Of a DNA stretch of 64,000 bases, positions 1-7,126 are shown piece after piece (the stretch's first letter is position 1; each line of letters starts with the position of its first letter). The DNA lies in NCBI RefSeq assembly GCF_039537705.1, contig NZ_BAABBA010000006.1:62001-126000 (forward strand), written 5' to 3'. Made by a program: the position numbers and the translations under genes. The stretch is from Georgenia daeguensis. Its GTDB lineage: Bacteria; Actinomycetota; Actinomycetes; Actinomycetales; Actinomycetaceae. The notes under the pieces are model-generated. The model was not told the origin of the DNA. It worked only from the letters and a program-made list of their open reading frames with translations, and searched no databases.

Positions 1-402
1 GTGGGCGGGGCGTCGGGGCCCTACCCGGGTGCGCCCTACGCGTTGCCGATGCTCCTCGGGCTCGCACTCGTCCTGGCGGCGACAGCATGGGTGCTCCACC
101 TCGTCGCCCGCCGGCCCGCCGTCTCCGGCACCCTTCCCGAGGACGACCTGGAGCTCCGCAGGACCAGCGCGCGACGCATCCTGGGCGGGGTCCAGCTCTT
201 CGTGGGCGGCGGTGCGGGCGCCGTGCTCCTCGTCGCGGGCCTCGCGCTCCACAACGCCGAGTGGTCGCTCGCCGCGTGGTTCGCCGTGCCGCTCGGTCTC
301 GTGGTTGCCGTCGTCTCCCTGGTCGTCGCCGCGCAGGCCTTCGCCCCGGGTGACCCGCGACCGCGCCGGGAGGGCACCGCCGTCGGGACCGCGCGCCCGT
401 GA
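1..402 (+). CDS. Membrane protein of unknown function, 5' truncated
   Basis: The reading frame is open from the first base of the window, so the GTG at position 1 is probably internal and the true start lies outside. Three hydrophobic segments are visible, at about residues 14-34, 62-82 and 90-112, joined by a charged loop around residues 45-58. The C-terminus is short, basic and rich in Pro/Gly. No family is recognised. The stop overlaps the GTG of the next gene (GTGA), so the two are probably cotranscribed. Pairing of a small membrane protein with a YtrA-type GntR regulator is common in Gram-positives, and a role in an envelope-stress or transporter module is inference only. Confidence 0.6.
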   Translation: MGGASGPYPGAPYALPMLLGLALVLAATAWVLHLVARRPAVSGTLPEDDLELRRTSARRILGGVQLFVGGGAGAVLLVAGLALHNAEWSLAAWFAVPLGLVVAVVSLVVAAQAFAPGDPRPRREGTAVGTARP

Positions 403-773
403 GTGGGCGCATCACGGTCGACCTGTCCGCGGGCGTGCCGCCGTACGAGCAGATCCGCGCGCAGGTGGCCGCGCTGGTGGCGGCCGGGACCCTCGCCGCG
501 GGCGACCGGTTACCGACCGTGCGGGACCTCGCCGCCGACCTCGGGGTGGCGGTCGGGACGGTGCAGCGCGCCTACCGAGAGCTCGAGGCCCAGGGCACGG
601 TGCTGTCGCGGCGCCGCACCGGGACCGTCGTCGCGCCCGCCGCGCCGGCGTCCGGCCGGGCCGCCGAGATCCGGGCGGCCGCCCACGAGTTCGTCAGTCG
701 GGCACGGGCGTCCGGGCTGGACGACCGGGAGATCCTCGACCTGGTGCGGGGCGCGCTCATGACGGACACCTGA
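399..773 (+). CDS. GntR family (YtrA-like) transcriptional regulator
   Basis: This 124-residue protein is almost only a winged helix-turn-helix. It shows the GntR pattern PPYEQIRAQVAALVAAG, then GDRLPTVRDLAADLGVAVGT as the recognition helix region, then QRAYRELEAQGTV and a wing around RRRTGT. The C-terminal tail of about 45 residues is too short for a FadR- or HutC-type ligand domain, which places it in the short YtrA subfamily. YtrA-type regulators usually repress an adjacent membrane-protein operon in which they are encoded. The GTG start overlaps the upstream membrane-protein stop, which fits this. Its ligand cannot be read from the sequence. Confidence 0.9.
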   Translation: MSGRITVDLSAGVPPYEQIRAQVAALVAAGTLAAGDRLPTVRDLAADLGVAVGTVQRAYRELEAQGTVLSRRRTGTVVAPAAPASGRAAEIRAAAHEFVSRARASGLDDREILDLVRGALMTDT

Positions 774-790
774 CCGCACGCGCTGCAGCC

Positions 791-1981
791 TCAGAGGCTG
801 ACGCCCACCAGCACCGGCTCGGGCACCAGCGTCACGCCGAAGGTGTCGCGCACCCCGTCTCGCACGGTCCGCGCGAGCGCGAGGAGGTCCGCGGCCGTGG
901 CGGAGCCGCGGTTCGTCAGCGCGAGGGAGTGCTTGGTGGACAGCGTTGCCGGCCCCGGTGCGCCGAAGCCCTTGTCGAAGCCGGCGCGGGAGATCAGCCA
1001 CGCGGCCGAGCTCTTCACCAGGCCCTCGACCGCCGGCGCGGCGGCGCCGATCTGCCCGATGCGCGTGTGGTCCGTGACGGGGAAGCGCGGCGCGTCCTCG
1101 GGCAGGCGCGCGTCGGCCTCCTCCGTGGTGAGCACCGGGTTGGTGAAGAACGAGCCCGCGGACCAGGTGTCGTGGTCGGCGTCGTCCAGCACCATGCCCT
1201 TGCTCCGGCGCAGCTCCAGCACGGCCTCGCGCACCTCGGCGGCCGGCACCCGAGCACCGACGGCGACGCCGAGCCGGCGGGCGAGCTCCGCGTACCGCAC
1301 GGGCGCGGAGAGCGTCGCCAGGCGCAGCTGGAAGGTCACCTCGAGCACCACGTAGCGGCCCGTCGGGCCCCAGGTGCGGCCGCCCCCGGCGTCGGCGTCG
1401 CTCAGGGACCGCTTGAGGACGCTGGTGCGGTAGCCGAGGCCGAGCTCACCGACGGCGAGCATCCGGGTGCGCCGCTCGAGCCGGTCGTACACCCGCACGG
1501 AGGAGAGCGTCTCGGCCACCTCCTGGCCGTAGGCGCCGACGTTCTGCACCGGCGTCGCGCCGGTGGAGCCGGGGATGCCGGAGAGCGCCTCGACGCCCAT
1601 CCAGCCCTCGGCGACGGCGGTGGCGACCACCTCGTCCCAGGGCTGCCCCGCCGGGACGACGAGGTTCGCCCCGGCGCAGGAGGAATCGGCCACGCCGTCG
1701 ATCCCGCGCCGGGTGTCGCGCACGACGACGCCGTCGAACCCTTCGTCCGAGACGAGGAGGTTCGACCCGCCGCCGAGGACGAGGACCGGGGTGCCGGCGT
1801 CGTCGGCGGTGCGCACGACCTCGACCAGCTCGGTCTCGCTCGCGGCGTCGACCAGCTCGCGCACCGGCCCGCCCACCCTCAGGGTGGTGAGCGCGGCCAG
1901 CGTGGCGGGTCCGGCGGCGACGGCGGCGGCCGTGCCTGCGGTTCCGGGAGTGGGCGCGGGGTGTCCGGAGGTCTGGGTCAC
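791..1981 (-). CDS. murB: UDP-N-acetylmuramate dehydrogenase
   Basis: MurB reduces UDP-N-acetylenolpyruvoylglucosamine to UDP-MurNAc with NADPH and FAD in cytoplasmic peptidoglycan precursor synthesis. The 396-residue product has the FAD-binding stretch VLVLGGGSNLLVSD, the GIPGSTGATPVQNVGAYGQE segment, the catalytic-serine motif SAGSFFTNP and a C-terminal EPVL glutamate, the pattern of type I MurB. The N-terminus carries about 25 extra Ala/Gly/Thr-rich residues. The GTG start follows a TAGCCT hexamer (positions 1988-1993, minus strand) by 6 nt, so a leaderless transcript of its own is likely even though hadB, hadA and rpmG lie upstream in the same direction. Confidence 0.97.
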   Translation of the reverse strand: MTQTSGHPAPTPGTAGTAAAVAAGPATLAALTTLRVGGPVRELVDAASETELVEVVRTADDAGTPVLVLGGGSNLLVSDEGFDGVVVRDTRRGIDGVADSSCAGANLVVPAGQPWDEVVATAVAEGWMGVEALSGIPGSTGATPVQNVGAYGQEVAETLSSVRVYDRLERRTRMLAVGELGLGYRTSVLKRSLSDADAGGGRTWGPTGRYVVLEVTFQLRLATLSAPVRYAELARRLGVAVGARVPAAEVREAVLELRRSKGMVLDDADHDTWSAGSFFTNPVLTTEEADARLPEDAPRFPVTDHTRIGQIGAAAPAVEGLVKSSAAWLISRAGFDKGFGAPGPATLSTKHSLALTNRGSATAADLLALARTVRDGVRDTFGVTLVPEPVLVGVSL

Positions 1982-2058
1982 CGTCCCAGGCTACGTCGCC
2001 GCGCCGGACCGGTCAGTGTGCCGCCCGTCGCACCGGCCGGGGCGGTCGGACGAGCCCC

Positions 2059-2514
2059 TCAGCCCAGGCGCACGACCGCCTGCGCCTTGGCGAGCACCGT
2101 GGCGCCGCCGGACGTCACCGTCAGGTCGACGCGCACGGAGCCCTCCCCCAGGTCCACGGCGCCGACCTTGCCGACCACCTGGACCTCGACCGAGCCCGGG
2201 TCGGGCACCTGGATCGGGCGGGTGAAACGGACGCCGTACTCGGCCACCGCACCGGGGTCGCCGGCCCAGTCCACGACGGCGGAGCCCGCGAGCCCCATCG
2301 TCAGCATGCCGTGGGCGATGACCCCGGGCAGGCCGACCTCGGCGGCGAAGCGGTCGTTGTAGTGGATCGGGTTGAAGTCCCCGCTCGCGCCGGCGTAGCG
2401 GACCAGGCGGTCCCGGTCGACGGCGTAGGTGCGGCTGAACAGCTCGGTGCCGGTCTCCAGCTCGGTCAGGACGGGCCGCGTCCCGCGGTCCAGGACCTCG
2501 TTGTGCTCGCTCAC
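2059..2514 (-). CDS. MaoC family dehydratase (HadB-like subunit)
   Basis: A 151-residue hot-dog fold protein. It contains the (R)-specific hydratase 2 motif, seen as YAGASGDFNPIHYNDRFA, with catalytic Asp and His, followed by GLPGVIAHGML. It is expected to dehydrate or hydrate (3R)-hydroxyacyl thioesters. The GTG start overlaps the stop of the HadA-like gene (GTGA), so the two subunits are translationally coupled. The order rpmG-hadA-hadB matches the mycobacterial arrangement, in which HadAB is the FAS-II 3-hydroxyacyl-ACP dehydratase. The acyl substrate here is unknown, and nothing else in the window points to mycolic acid synthesis. Confidence 0.88.
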   Translation of the reverse strand: MSEHNEVLDRGTRPVLTELETGTELFSRTYAVDRDRLVRYAGASGDFNPIHYNDRFAAEVGLPGVIAHGMLTMGLAGSAVVDWAGDPGAVAEYGVRFTRPIQVPDPGSVEVQVVGKVGAVDLGEGSVRVDLTVTSGGATVLAKAQAVVRLG

Positions 2515-2984
2515 TTCTCGGCCCCCCTCACGGCCAGGGTCGAGGTCACGGTCGCGACCGGGGCCTCGGCGTCGTCGGCGATCTCGGCGCGGGTGGTCAC
2601 CAGGGTGATGCCGCCGCGCTCGAGGATCTTGTCCACGTGGACGGTGGTGCGCAGCCGGTCCCCGGCCACGATGGGCCGGTGGTGGACGAAGCGCTCCTCG
2701 GCGTGCACCACGCGGGAGAAGTCGATGCCCGACTCGGGCGCGGCGACGTACGCCTGCTCCGCCCGCTGGGCCAGGACGACGGCGAAGGTGGGCGGCGCCA
2801 CGACGTCGGAGTAACCCAGCGCCCAGGCGGCGTCGGGGTCGGTGTGAGCGGGGTGGGTGGCGCCGGTGGCCGCGGCCATCTCGGCGATCTTCACGCGGGA
2901 GACCTCGTACGTCTCCGTGGGGGCATAGATGCGCCCCACAAGCGTCTTGTCGACGCCGGTGGGGCGGGTGCTGGACTCGGTCAT
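2511..2984 (-). CDS. MaoC-like N-terminal domain dehydratase (HadA-like subunit)
   Basis: A 157-residue hot-dog protein of the FAS1-dehydratase/MaoC N-terminal type. Where HadB has GDFNPIH this protein has GATHPAHTDP, so the catalytic Asp is absent. This agrees with HadA acting as the partner that binds the acyl chain while HadB supplies catalysis. Residues GYSDVVAPPTFAVVL form the central helix region. The ATG is 6 nt after a TAGTCT hexamer (2991-2996, minus strand), so the hadAB transcript is probably leaderless and can start separately from rpmG just upstream. Confidence 0.88.
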   Translation of the reverse strand: MTESSTRPTGVDKTLVGRIYAPTETYEVSRVKIAEMAAATGATHPAHTDPDAAWALGYSDVVAPPTFAVVLAQRAEQAYVAAPESGIDFSRVVHAEERFVHHRPIVAGDRLRTTVHVDKILERGGITLVTTRAEIADDAEAPVATVTSTLAVRGAEK

Positions 2985-3016
2985 CGCCCCAGACTAGAGG
3001 GGCGGGACCGGATCGG

Positions 3017-3187
3017 TCAGCGGGTCTCGCGGTGCGTGGTCTTGGCGTTGCAGCGCGGGCAGTACTTCGCCAGCTCGAGACGGTCGGGGTTGTTCCGACG
3101 GTTCTTCTTGGTGATGTAGTTGCGCTCCTTGCACACCTCGCAGGCGAGGGTGATCTTGGGGCGGACATCTCCGGACTTGCTGGCCAC
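3017..3187 (-). CDS. rpmG: 50S ribosomal protein L33
   Basis: A 56-residue basic protein with two zinc-knuckle pairs, CEVC (C16, C19) and CPRC (C43, C46), the C+ zinc-binding form of bL33. The core YITKKNRRNNPDRLELAKYC is typical of the family. The GTG start is chosen because GAGGAAAC lies just upstream on the minus strand and because residues MASKSGDVRPKI match L33 N-termini. It is followed 32 nt later by the HadA-like gene, the same gene order as in mycobacteria, and preceded by tRNA genes on the same strand. Confidence 0.95.
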   Translation of the reverse strand: MASKSGDVRPKITLACEVCKERNYITKKNRRNNPDRLELAKYCPRCNAKTTHRETR

Positions 3188-3252
3188 GGCGTTTCCTCAC
3201 GTTCGACTGTCGTGCGAGCGGCCATTCGGCTGCTTCATCGTTCACTGCTTGG

Positions 3253-3326
3253 TAGCGGGGGCGGGGCTCGAACCCGCGACCTCACGATTATGAGTCGTGC
3301 GCTCTCACCAACTGAGCTACCCCGCC
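3253..3326 (-). tRNA. tRNA-Met (anticodon CAT)
   Basis: The minus strand folds as a complete 74-nt cloverleaf: acceptor GGCGGGG/CCCCGCT, anticodon stem CACGA/TCGTG with loop CTCATAA, T-arm GCGGG-TTCGAGC-CCCGC and discriminator A. CCA is encoded at 3250-3252. The anticodon stem lacks the three G:C pairs of initiator tRNA, so this is the elongator. A CAT-anticodon tRNA-Ile (lysidine type) cannot be fully excluded. Confidence 0.93.
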
Positions 3327-3376
3327 GCGTCCTGACGCACCGCCGTCGTCAATCATACGACGGTCCTACAGACCAG

Positions 3377-3449
3377 AGCCCCGAAAGGGAATCGAACCCT
3401 TGACCTTCTCCTTACCATGGAGACGCTCTGCCGACTGAGCTATCGGGGC
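3377..3449 (-). tRNA. tRNA-Thr (anticodon GGT)
   Basis: The minus strand forms a 73-nt cloverleaf with acceptor GCCCCGA/TCGGGGC, anticodon stem TCTCC/GGAGA around loop ATGGTAA (anticodon GGT) and T-arm AAGGG-TTCGATT-CCCTT. CCA is not encoded. It lies about 50 nt upstream of tRNA-Met on the same strand and may share its transcript. Confidence 0.95.
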
Positions 3450-3591
3450 AGCGCGGACGAGCCTACCTGCCCGAGCGGCCCAGAGTGAAATCCAGGCCGG
3501 GCGTCACGGGGGTGAGACCTCTCACACCCCCGCCACACCCGCGGCCGAGCGCCGCCGCTGGTGCGGCGCACGTCCGGCTCGGACATGACAG

Positions 3592-3623
3592 CGGCCCGTC
3601 GGTGGTGCTCCACCGATGGGCCG
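3592..3623 (-). terminator. Hairpin after tRNA-Tyr
   Basis: The sequence folds into a 14-bp stem with one G:U pair, arms starting CGGCCCGTCGG and CCACCGATGGG, around a 4-nt loop. It begins 5 nt past the 3' end of tRNA-Tyr on the minus strand, as expected for a terminator or a 3'-processing structure. There is no U-tract, as is common in GC-rich actinobacteria. Confidence 0.5.
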
Positions 3624-3628
3624 GTCCG

Positions 3629-3710
3629 TGGCGAGTGCAGGATTCGAACCTGCGAAGCATTCCGCGGCTGATTTACAGTCAGCTCCCTTTGGCCGCTCGG
3701 GCAACTCGCC
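3629..3710 (-). tRNA. tRNA-Tyr (anticodon GTA)
   Basis: The minus strand gives an 82-nt class II tRNA: acceptor GGCGAGT/ACTCGCC, anticodon stem CTGAC... with loop containing GTA, a long variable arm (CCGCGGAATGCTTCG region) and T-arm GCAGG-TTCGAAT-CCTGC. The long variable arm with GTA anticodon identifies bacterial tRNA-Tyr. Confidence 0.95.
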
Positions 3711-3847
3711 TCGCACCTCGGAAGGTGCAGGTGGAACGATAGCAAGAACCCCGGGGTGCGCCGAACCGTGGAGCGGGCGACGAACGTCACAACCGCTGCC
3801 GGCCGGCCAGACCCGTGTCCCGACCGCACTACCCAAGGAGCCCGGAC

Positions 3848-4345
3848 ATGGCCGACTCGTCCTTCGACATCGTCAGCAAGGTGGACCGTCAGGAGGTGGA
3901 CAACGCCGTGAACCAGGCGGCGAAGGAGATCTCGCAGCGTTACGACTTCAAGAACGTCGGCGCCTCGGTGACGCTCTCCGGCGACACCGTGACGATGACC
4001 GCCAACTCGGAGGAACGGGTCAAGGCGGTTCTCGACGTGCTCCAGACCAAGCTGATCCGCCGCGGCGTCTCCCTCAAGGCGCTCGACCTCGGCGACGGCG
4101 AGCCCAAGCCGTCCGGGAAGGAGTACCGGCTCGTGGGCTCCCTCAAGGAGGGGCTGAGCCAGGAGAACGCGAAGAAGATCACCAAGCTGGTGCGGGACCA
4201 GGGCCCCAAGGGGGTCAAGACGCAGATCACCGGGGACGAGGTGCGCGTCAGCTCGAAGAGCCGCGACGAGCTGCAGGAGGTCATCGCTCTGCTCAAGGGC
4301 GCCGAGGACATCGACGCCGCGCTGCAGTTCGTCAACTACCGCTGA
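3848..4345 (+). CDS. yajQ: YajQ family cyclic di-GMP-binding protein
   Basis: A 165-residue protein with the YajQ signature MADSSFDIVSKVDRQEVDNA, then ISQRYDFKN and a C-terminal KDEIDAALQFVNYR-like end (ALQFVNYR). The family has two tandem ferredoxin-like/RRM-like domains. Some members bind cyclic di-GMP, and others have been tied to nucleic-acid or tRNA binding. The ATG at 3848 is preceded by AAGGAG at 3835-3840 with a 7-nt spacer, so this start is preferred over an upstream GTG at 3815. It diverges from the tRNA-Tyr gene and is followed by a tandem-repeat region. Confidence 0.95.
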   Translation: MADSSFDIVSKVDRQEVDNAVNQAAKEISQRYDFKNVGASVTLSGDTVTMTANSEERVKAVLDVLQTKLIRRGVSLKALDLGDGEPKPSGKEYRLVGSLKEGLSQENAKKITKLVRDQGPKGVKTQITGDEVRVSSKSRDELQEVIALLKGAEDIDAALQFVNYR

Positions 4346-4378
4346 TCACCCGGCCACCGACGGTCCCGGCTACGTCAG

Positions 4379-4512
4379 CCCGGCCAGGCCAACACGGCCC
4401 GGCCAACACGGCCCAGCCACCCCCGGCCCGGCCCGGCCAACACGGCCCAGCCACCCCCGGCCCGGCCCGGCCAACACGGCCCAGCCACCCCCGGCCCGGC
4501 CAACACGGCCCC
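4379..4512. repeat. 34-bp intergenic tandem repeat
   Basis: The phrase CCAACACGGCCC recurs at 4389, 4403, 4437, 4471 and 4500, giving two full 34-bp units (CCAACACGGCCCAGCCACCC then a CGG/CCC-rich tail) plus shortened copies of 14 and 29 bp. It sits directly after yajQ. No start codon with a ribosome site accompanies it. It forms the left part of the 343-bp gene-free stretch 4346-4688. Confidence 0.9.
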
Positions 4513-4521
4513 GCCGCCTGC

Positions 4522-4581
4522 AACGAGGTCGGGGTTCTGGTTCGAGATCAAGCTCCGGCTAACCAGAACCTCGATCTCGTT
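4522..4581. repeat. Palindromic element, copy 1
   Basis: Two 21-nt arms, 4522-4542 and 4561-4581, are inverted copies with two mismatches around an 18-nt loop. The arms read AACGAG(A/G)TCG(A/G)GGTTCTGG plus TT. The right-arm sequence ACCAGAACCTCGATCTCGT recurs at 5916-5934 on the other side of the DUF559 gene. The rest of the interval, 4582-4688, shows no gene. The element could act as the DUF559 gene's terminator or be a small repetitive palindrome of the REP/MITE kind. Confidence 0.7.
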
Positions 4582-4688
4582 TGCGTGGCCGGCGCACGTT
4601 CGTCACAAATCTTCGGTGCCCAGCCCGTACCGCTGGCCACTGTCCGAGCCGTCGAAGATCCCCTGGTAGTCGTTCGCGCGCTCGCCGG

Positions 4689-5651
4689 TCAGCGGCCGGC
4701 CCGCCGTAGCGCCGTCTCGATCTGCTCCCGCACCAGCCAGGGCCTCTCCACAAGCTGCCGCCACGTGAAGCGGAGCACCGTGTACCCGGCCAGCATCAGG
4801 CTGTTGAGCCGTTCACGGTCGGCCTCGAAGTCGTTGTGCGCACGCCTGCCGTCAGCCTCGACGATCAACCGGGCTGCACGGAACAACACGTCAGCACGGG
4901 CGAGCAGGCTCCCACCCTCGACGATCCGCTGATCTGCTTCCCAGCCCGTGATTCCGGCGTCGTGAAGAATGCGGTGCAGCCGTCGCTCGGCCTCACTCAA
5001 GGCTCCCGACCGCGTAGCAGCCTCCAGCCGGCGAAGCTGCCTGACTCCGGGCGTGCCCCGCCGCTCCCGGACCGCGGTGACGAGGTCGGCGGCCGTGATG
5101 ACCTCGCGCGTACGAACCCAGGCCATCAGCCTCTCGGCCTCCGGGTACGGCAGGAGAGCGAGACAGTCGAGCGCCGTCCGTCGTCGGCTCGTGAGGCGGA
5201 AGGAAAGCATGCGACGCACGTCTCGCCGGTGCAGGTCGAAATAGTGCGGCACCACGCCACGGCTGGCCTGCCGCCGAACCGGCAGAACCACGTGCACAGT
5301 CCCGTCGTCATGCAGGGGCATGCCGTGAAGCAGGCCCGCGGTGCGGTAGGCAAGGATTGCGTCAGGCCACGTCAGCGCGGCACCTGCGGCTCGTAACCTC
5401 ACTTCGTCGGCGGCACCGCGCGAGCCGCCGGCACCAGCCACGTAGGCGCCTCCGACGAGGTGTCTCCAGCTTCCCCTCCTCAGCCGCCCGCGGATGACTC
5501 CCCGTGTCAGCCCCGCGTCCGACGCCATTCGAAGCGTGAAGACACCCAGAACCGCCGCGCGACGCAGCCTTTCGTCAGCCGCAGCAAGGGCCGCCCTGTC
5601 CATGGCAAGGAGCGTGCGCAGTCCACCGGCAAGGCGTCCTGCACCATCCAC
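4689..5651 (-). CDS. DUF559 domain protein with AbiEi-like N-terminal region
   Basis: The 320-residue product has an N-terminal winged-helix segment (residues about 30-75, GLTRGVIRGRLRRGSWRHL) like AbiEi-type antitoxins. A middle region carries DCLALLPYPEAERL. The C-terminal DUF559 domain (about 215-318) has the Vsr/restriction-endonuclease-like pattern SEAERRLHRIL, RADVLFRAARLIVEADGRRAHN, DRERLNSLMLAGYTVLRFTW. The acidic residues in ARADVLF and IVEADG are candidate metal ligands. Such proteins are frequent and multicopy in actinobacteria, with no settled function. The start is uncertain: ATG 5651 gives the longest product and ATG 5603 also keeps the winged helix. It stands alone, framed by palindromes and tandem repeats. 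Confidence 0.8.
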   Translation of the reverse strand: MDGAGRLAGGLRTLLAMDRAALAAADERLRRAAVLGVFTLRMASDAGLTRGVIRGRLRRGSWRHLVGGAYVAGAGGSRGAADEVRLRAAGAALTWPDAILAYRTAGLLHGMPLHDDGTVHVVLPVRRQASRGVVPHYFDLHRRDVRRMLSFRLTSRRRTALDCLALLPYPEAERLMAWVRTREVITAADLVTAVRERRGTPGVRQLRRLEAATRSGALSEAERRLHRILHDAGITGWEADQRIVEGGSLLARADVLFRAARLIVEADGRRAHNDFEADRERLNSLMLAGYTVLRFTWRQLVERPWLVREQIETALRRAGR

Positions 5652-5876
5652 AACCCCAGGGGCTACTCGCCCGATCCACAGGTAGATATCGACGGCCCGA
5701 GGAACGGGGGGAGATCACCCGGGAACGCTGGATACGCGCCGCGCCACGCCATCGGACCCAGAAGGCCGCCGCCGGCGCACGGCCGCGACACCGCCAACGC
5801 AGGTGTCGCACCCGCCGCGACGCCGGCACCGCAGGCGGGACGCAGGCGCGTACCACGTCCTTCCGCCGCGGCGCGA

Positions 5877-5934
5877 ACGAGATCGAGGAAATGGCGAGAG
5901 ATGCGCACTCCGCGAACCAGAACCTCGATCTCGT
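5877..5934. repeat. Palindromic element, copy 2
   Basis: Perfect 12-nt inverted arms ACGAGATCGAGG (5877-5888) and CCTCGATCTCGT (5923-5934) enclose a 34-nt loop. The right arm with its flank, ACCAGAACCTCGATCTCGT, is identical to the right arm of the element at 4522-4581, in the same orientation. It lies in the 507-bp stretch 5652-6158 between the DUF559 gene start and htpX. The rest of that stretch holds no convincing gene. Confidence 0.65.
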
Positions 5935-5981
5935 GGCGTGAGGTGTCGAAGATCCACCCGGCGACGGGCGTCCGAATCCAC

Positions 5982-6120
5982 TGCCGCGGCGGGCCTCCGA
6001 ACGCGGACCGTGCCGCGGCGGGCCTCCGAACGCGGACCGTGCCGCGGCGGGCCTCCGAACGCGGACCGTGCCGCGGCGGGCCTCCGAACCCCACTGCCGC
6101 GGCGGGCCTCCGAACCCGGA
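5982..6120. repeat. 29-bp intergenic tandem repeat
   Basis: The unit TGCCGCGGCGGGCCTCCGAA plus CGCGGACCG begins at 5982, 6011, 6040 and 6069 with exact 29-bp spacing. A shortened copy starts at 6095 and a decayed one near 6121. It ends about 40 bp before the htpX stop codon. Copies are direct and contiguous without spacers, so it is a minisatellite and not a CRISPR. Confidence 0.92.
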
Positions 6121-6158
6121 CCGCCGCGGCGTGCGGCCGGTGCCGCGGAGCGGCGCAG

Positions 6159-7022
6159 TCAGTAGCCCGCCATGCGCTCCAGCCGGGCGATGCGCTCGTT
6201 CATGGGCGGGTGCGTGGCGAACAGCTTCGTCATGCCGCCGCCGCGGAACGGGTTGGCGATCATCATGTGGCTGACGTTCTCCATCCGCTGCGTCGGCTGG
6301 AGCGGCCGCGAGGCCGCGCCCGACTCGATCTTGCGCAGCGCGGAGGCGAGCGCGAGCGGGTCCCCGGTGAGCTGCGCGCCGTCCTCGTCGGCGTCGAACT
6401 CCCGGGTGCGCGAGATCGCGAGCTGGATCATCGTCGCGGCCAGGGGCGCGAGCAGGGCGGTCGCGAGCAGTGCCAGCGGGTTGGCCCGCTCCCGGTCCCC
6501 GCCGCCGAAGAAGAGCAGGAACTGCGACACCGCGGTGATGAGGCCGGCGACCGCCGCGGCCACCGAGGAGGTCAGGATGTCCCGGTTGTAGACGTGCATG
6601 AGCTCGTGACCGAGCACGGCCCGCAGCTCACGCGGCTCGAGCAGCCGAAGGATTCCCTCCGTGCAGCACACCGCCGCGTTCTGCGGGTTACGACCGGTCG
6701 CGAAGGCGTTGGGCTGCGCCGTCGGGGAGATGTACAACCGGGGCATCGGCTGGCGTGCGGCCGTCGCCAGCTCGCGGACCATCGCGTAGAGGCCCGGCGC
6801 CTCGGCCTCGCTGACCGGGCGCGCCGCCATCGCCCTGATCGCGAGCTTGTCGGAGTTCCAGTAGCTGTAGAACGTCGAGAGCAGGCCGATCCCGGCGAAC
6901 AGCCAGATGAACATCGAGCTGCCCGTGCCGTTGGCGATCAGGGCACCAACGGCCAGCAGCACGACCCACATGCCCGCGAAGAGCAGGGTTGTCTTCAGAC
7001 CGTTGCTGAAACGGCGGTTCAT
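6159..7022 (-). CDS. htpX: Zinc metalloprotease HtpX homologue
   Basis: The 287-residue product (from ATG 7022, with GAGGAGG upstream) is an M48 membrane protease. Two N-terminal membrane segments (about 12-32 and 38-55) are followed by the YISPTAQPNAFATGRNPQNA segment. The HELMH zinc-binding motif comes next, then two more hydrophobic stretches (about 145-195) and the third ligand region ISRTREFDADEDGA. HtpX degrades damaged membrane proteins and shares this role with FtsH. A longer reading starting 39 nt upstream adds a basic, non-family N-terminus and is not used. It is single-gene, divergent from the next membrane protein. Confidence 0.93.
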   Translation of the reverse strand: MNRRFSNGLKTTLLFAGMWVVLLAVGALIANGTGSSMFIWLFAGIGLLSTFYSYWNSDKLAIRAMAARPVSEAEAPGLYAMVRELATAARQPMPRLYISPTAQPNAFATGRNPQNAAVCCTEGILRLLEPRELRAVLGHELMHVYNRDILTSSVAAAVAGLITAVSQFLLFFGGGDRERANPLALLATALLAPLAATMIQLAISRTREFDADEDGAQLTGDPLALASALRKIESGAASRPLQPTQRMENVSHMMIANPFRGGGMTKLFATHPPMNERIARLERMAGY

Positions 7023-7126
7023 CGGGCGGGGTCCTCCTCGTGAGGTGGGTCGGCGGTGCACGGCTCCGCAGCGCTGTCATCTGGTCCAACGCTTCTCCCA
7101 CCGGCCTCGTTCCCTAGGGTTGCCTC

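Noticed and set aside
3253..3710. tRNA cluster as an integration site
   Set aside because: The three tRNAs are intact and I saw no duplicated 3' ends elsewhere in the window.
4522..4581. Simple intrinsic terminator of yajQ
   Set aside because: The same palindrome arm recurs beyond the DUF559 gene, so an element is a better description, though a terminator function is not excluded.
5663..6094. 143-residue minus-strand frame between the DUF559 gene and htpX
   Set aside because: It translates the 29-bp tandem repeat and the palindromic element. No family, no ribosome site, and repeats explain the openness.
5982..6120. CRISPR-like array
   Set aside because: Units are contiguous with no unique spacers, and no cas genes are present.
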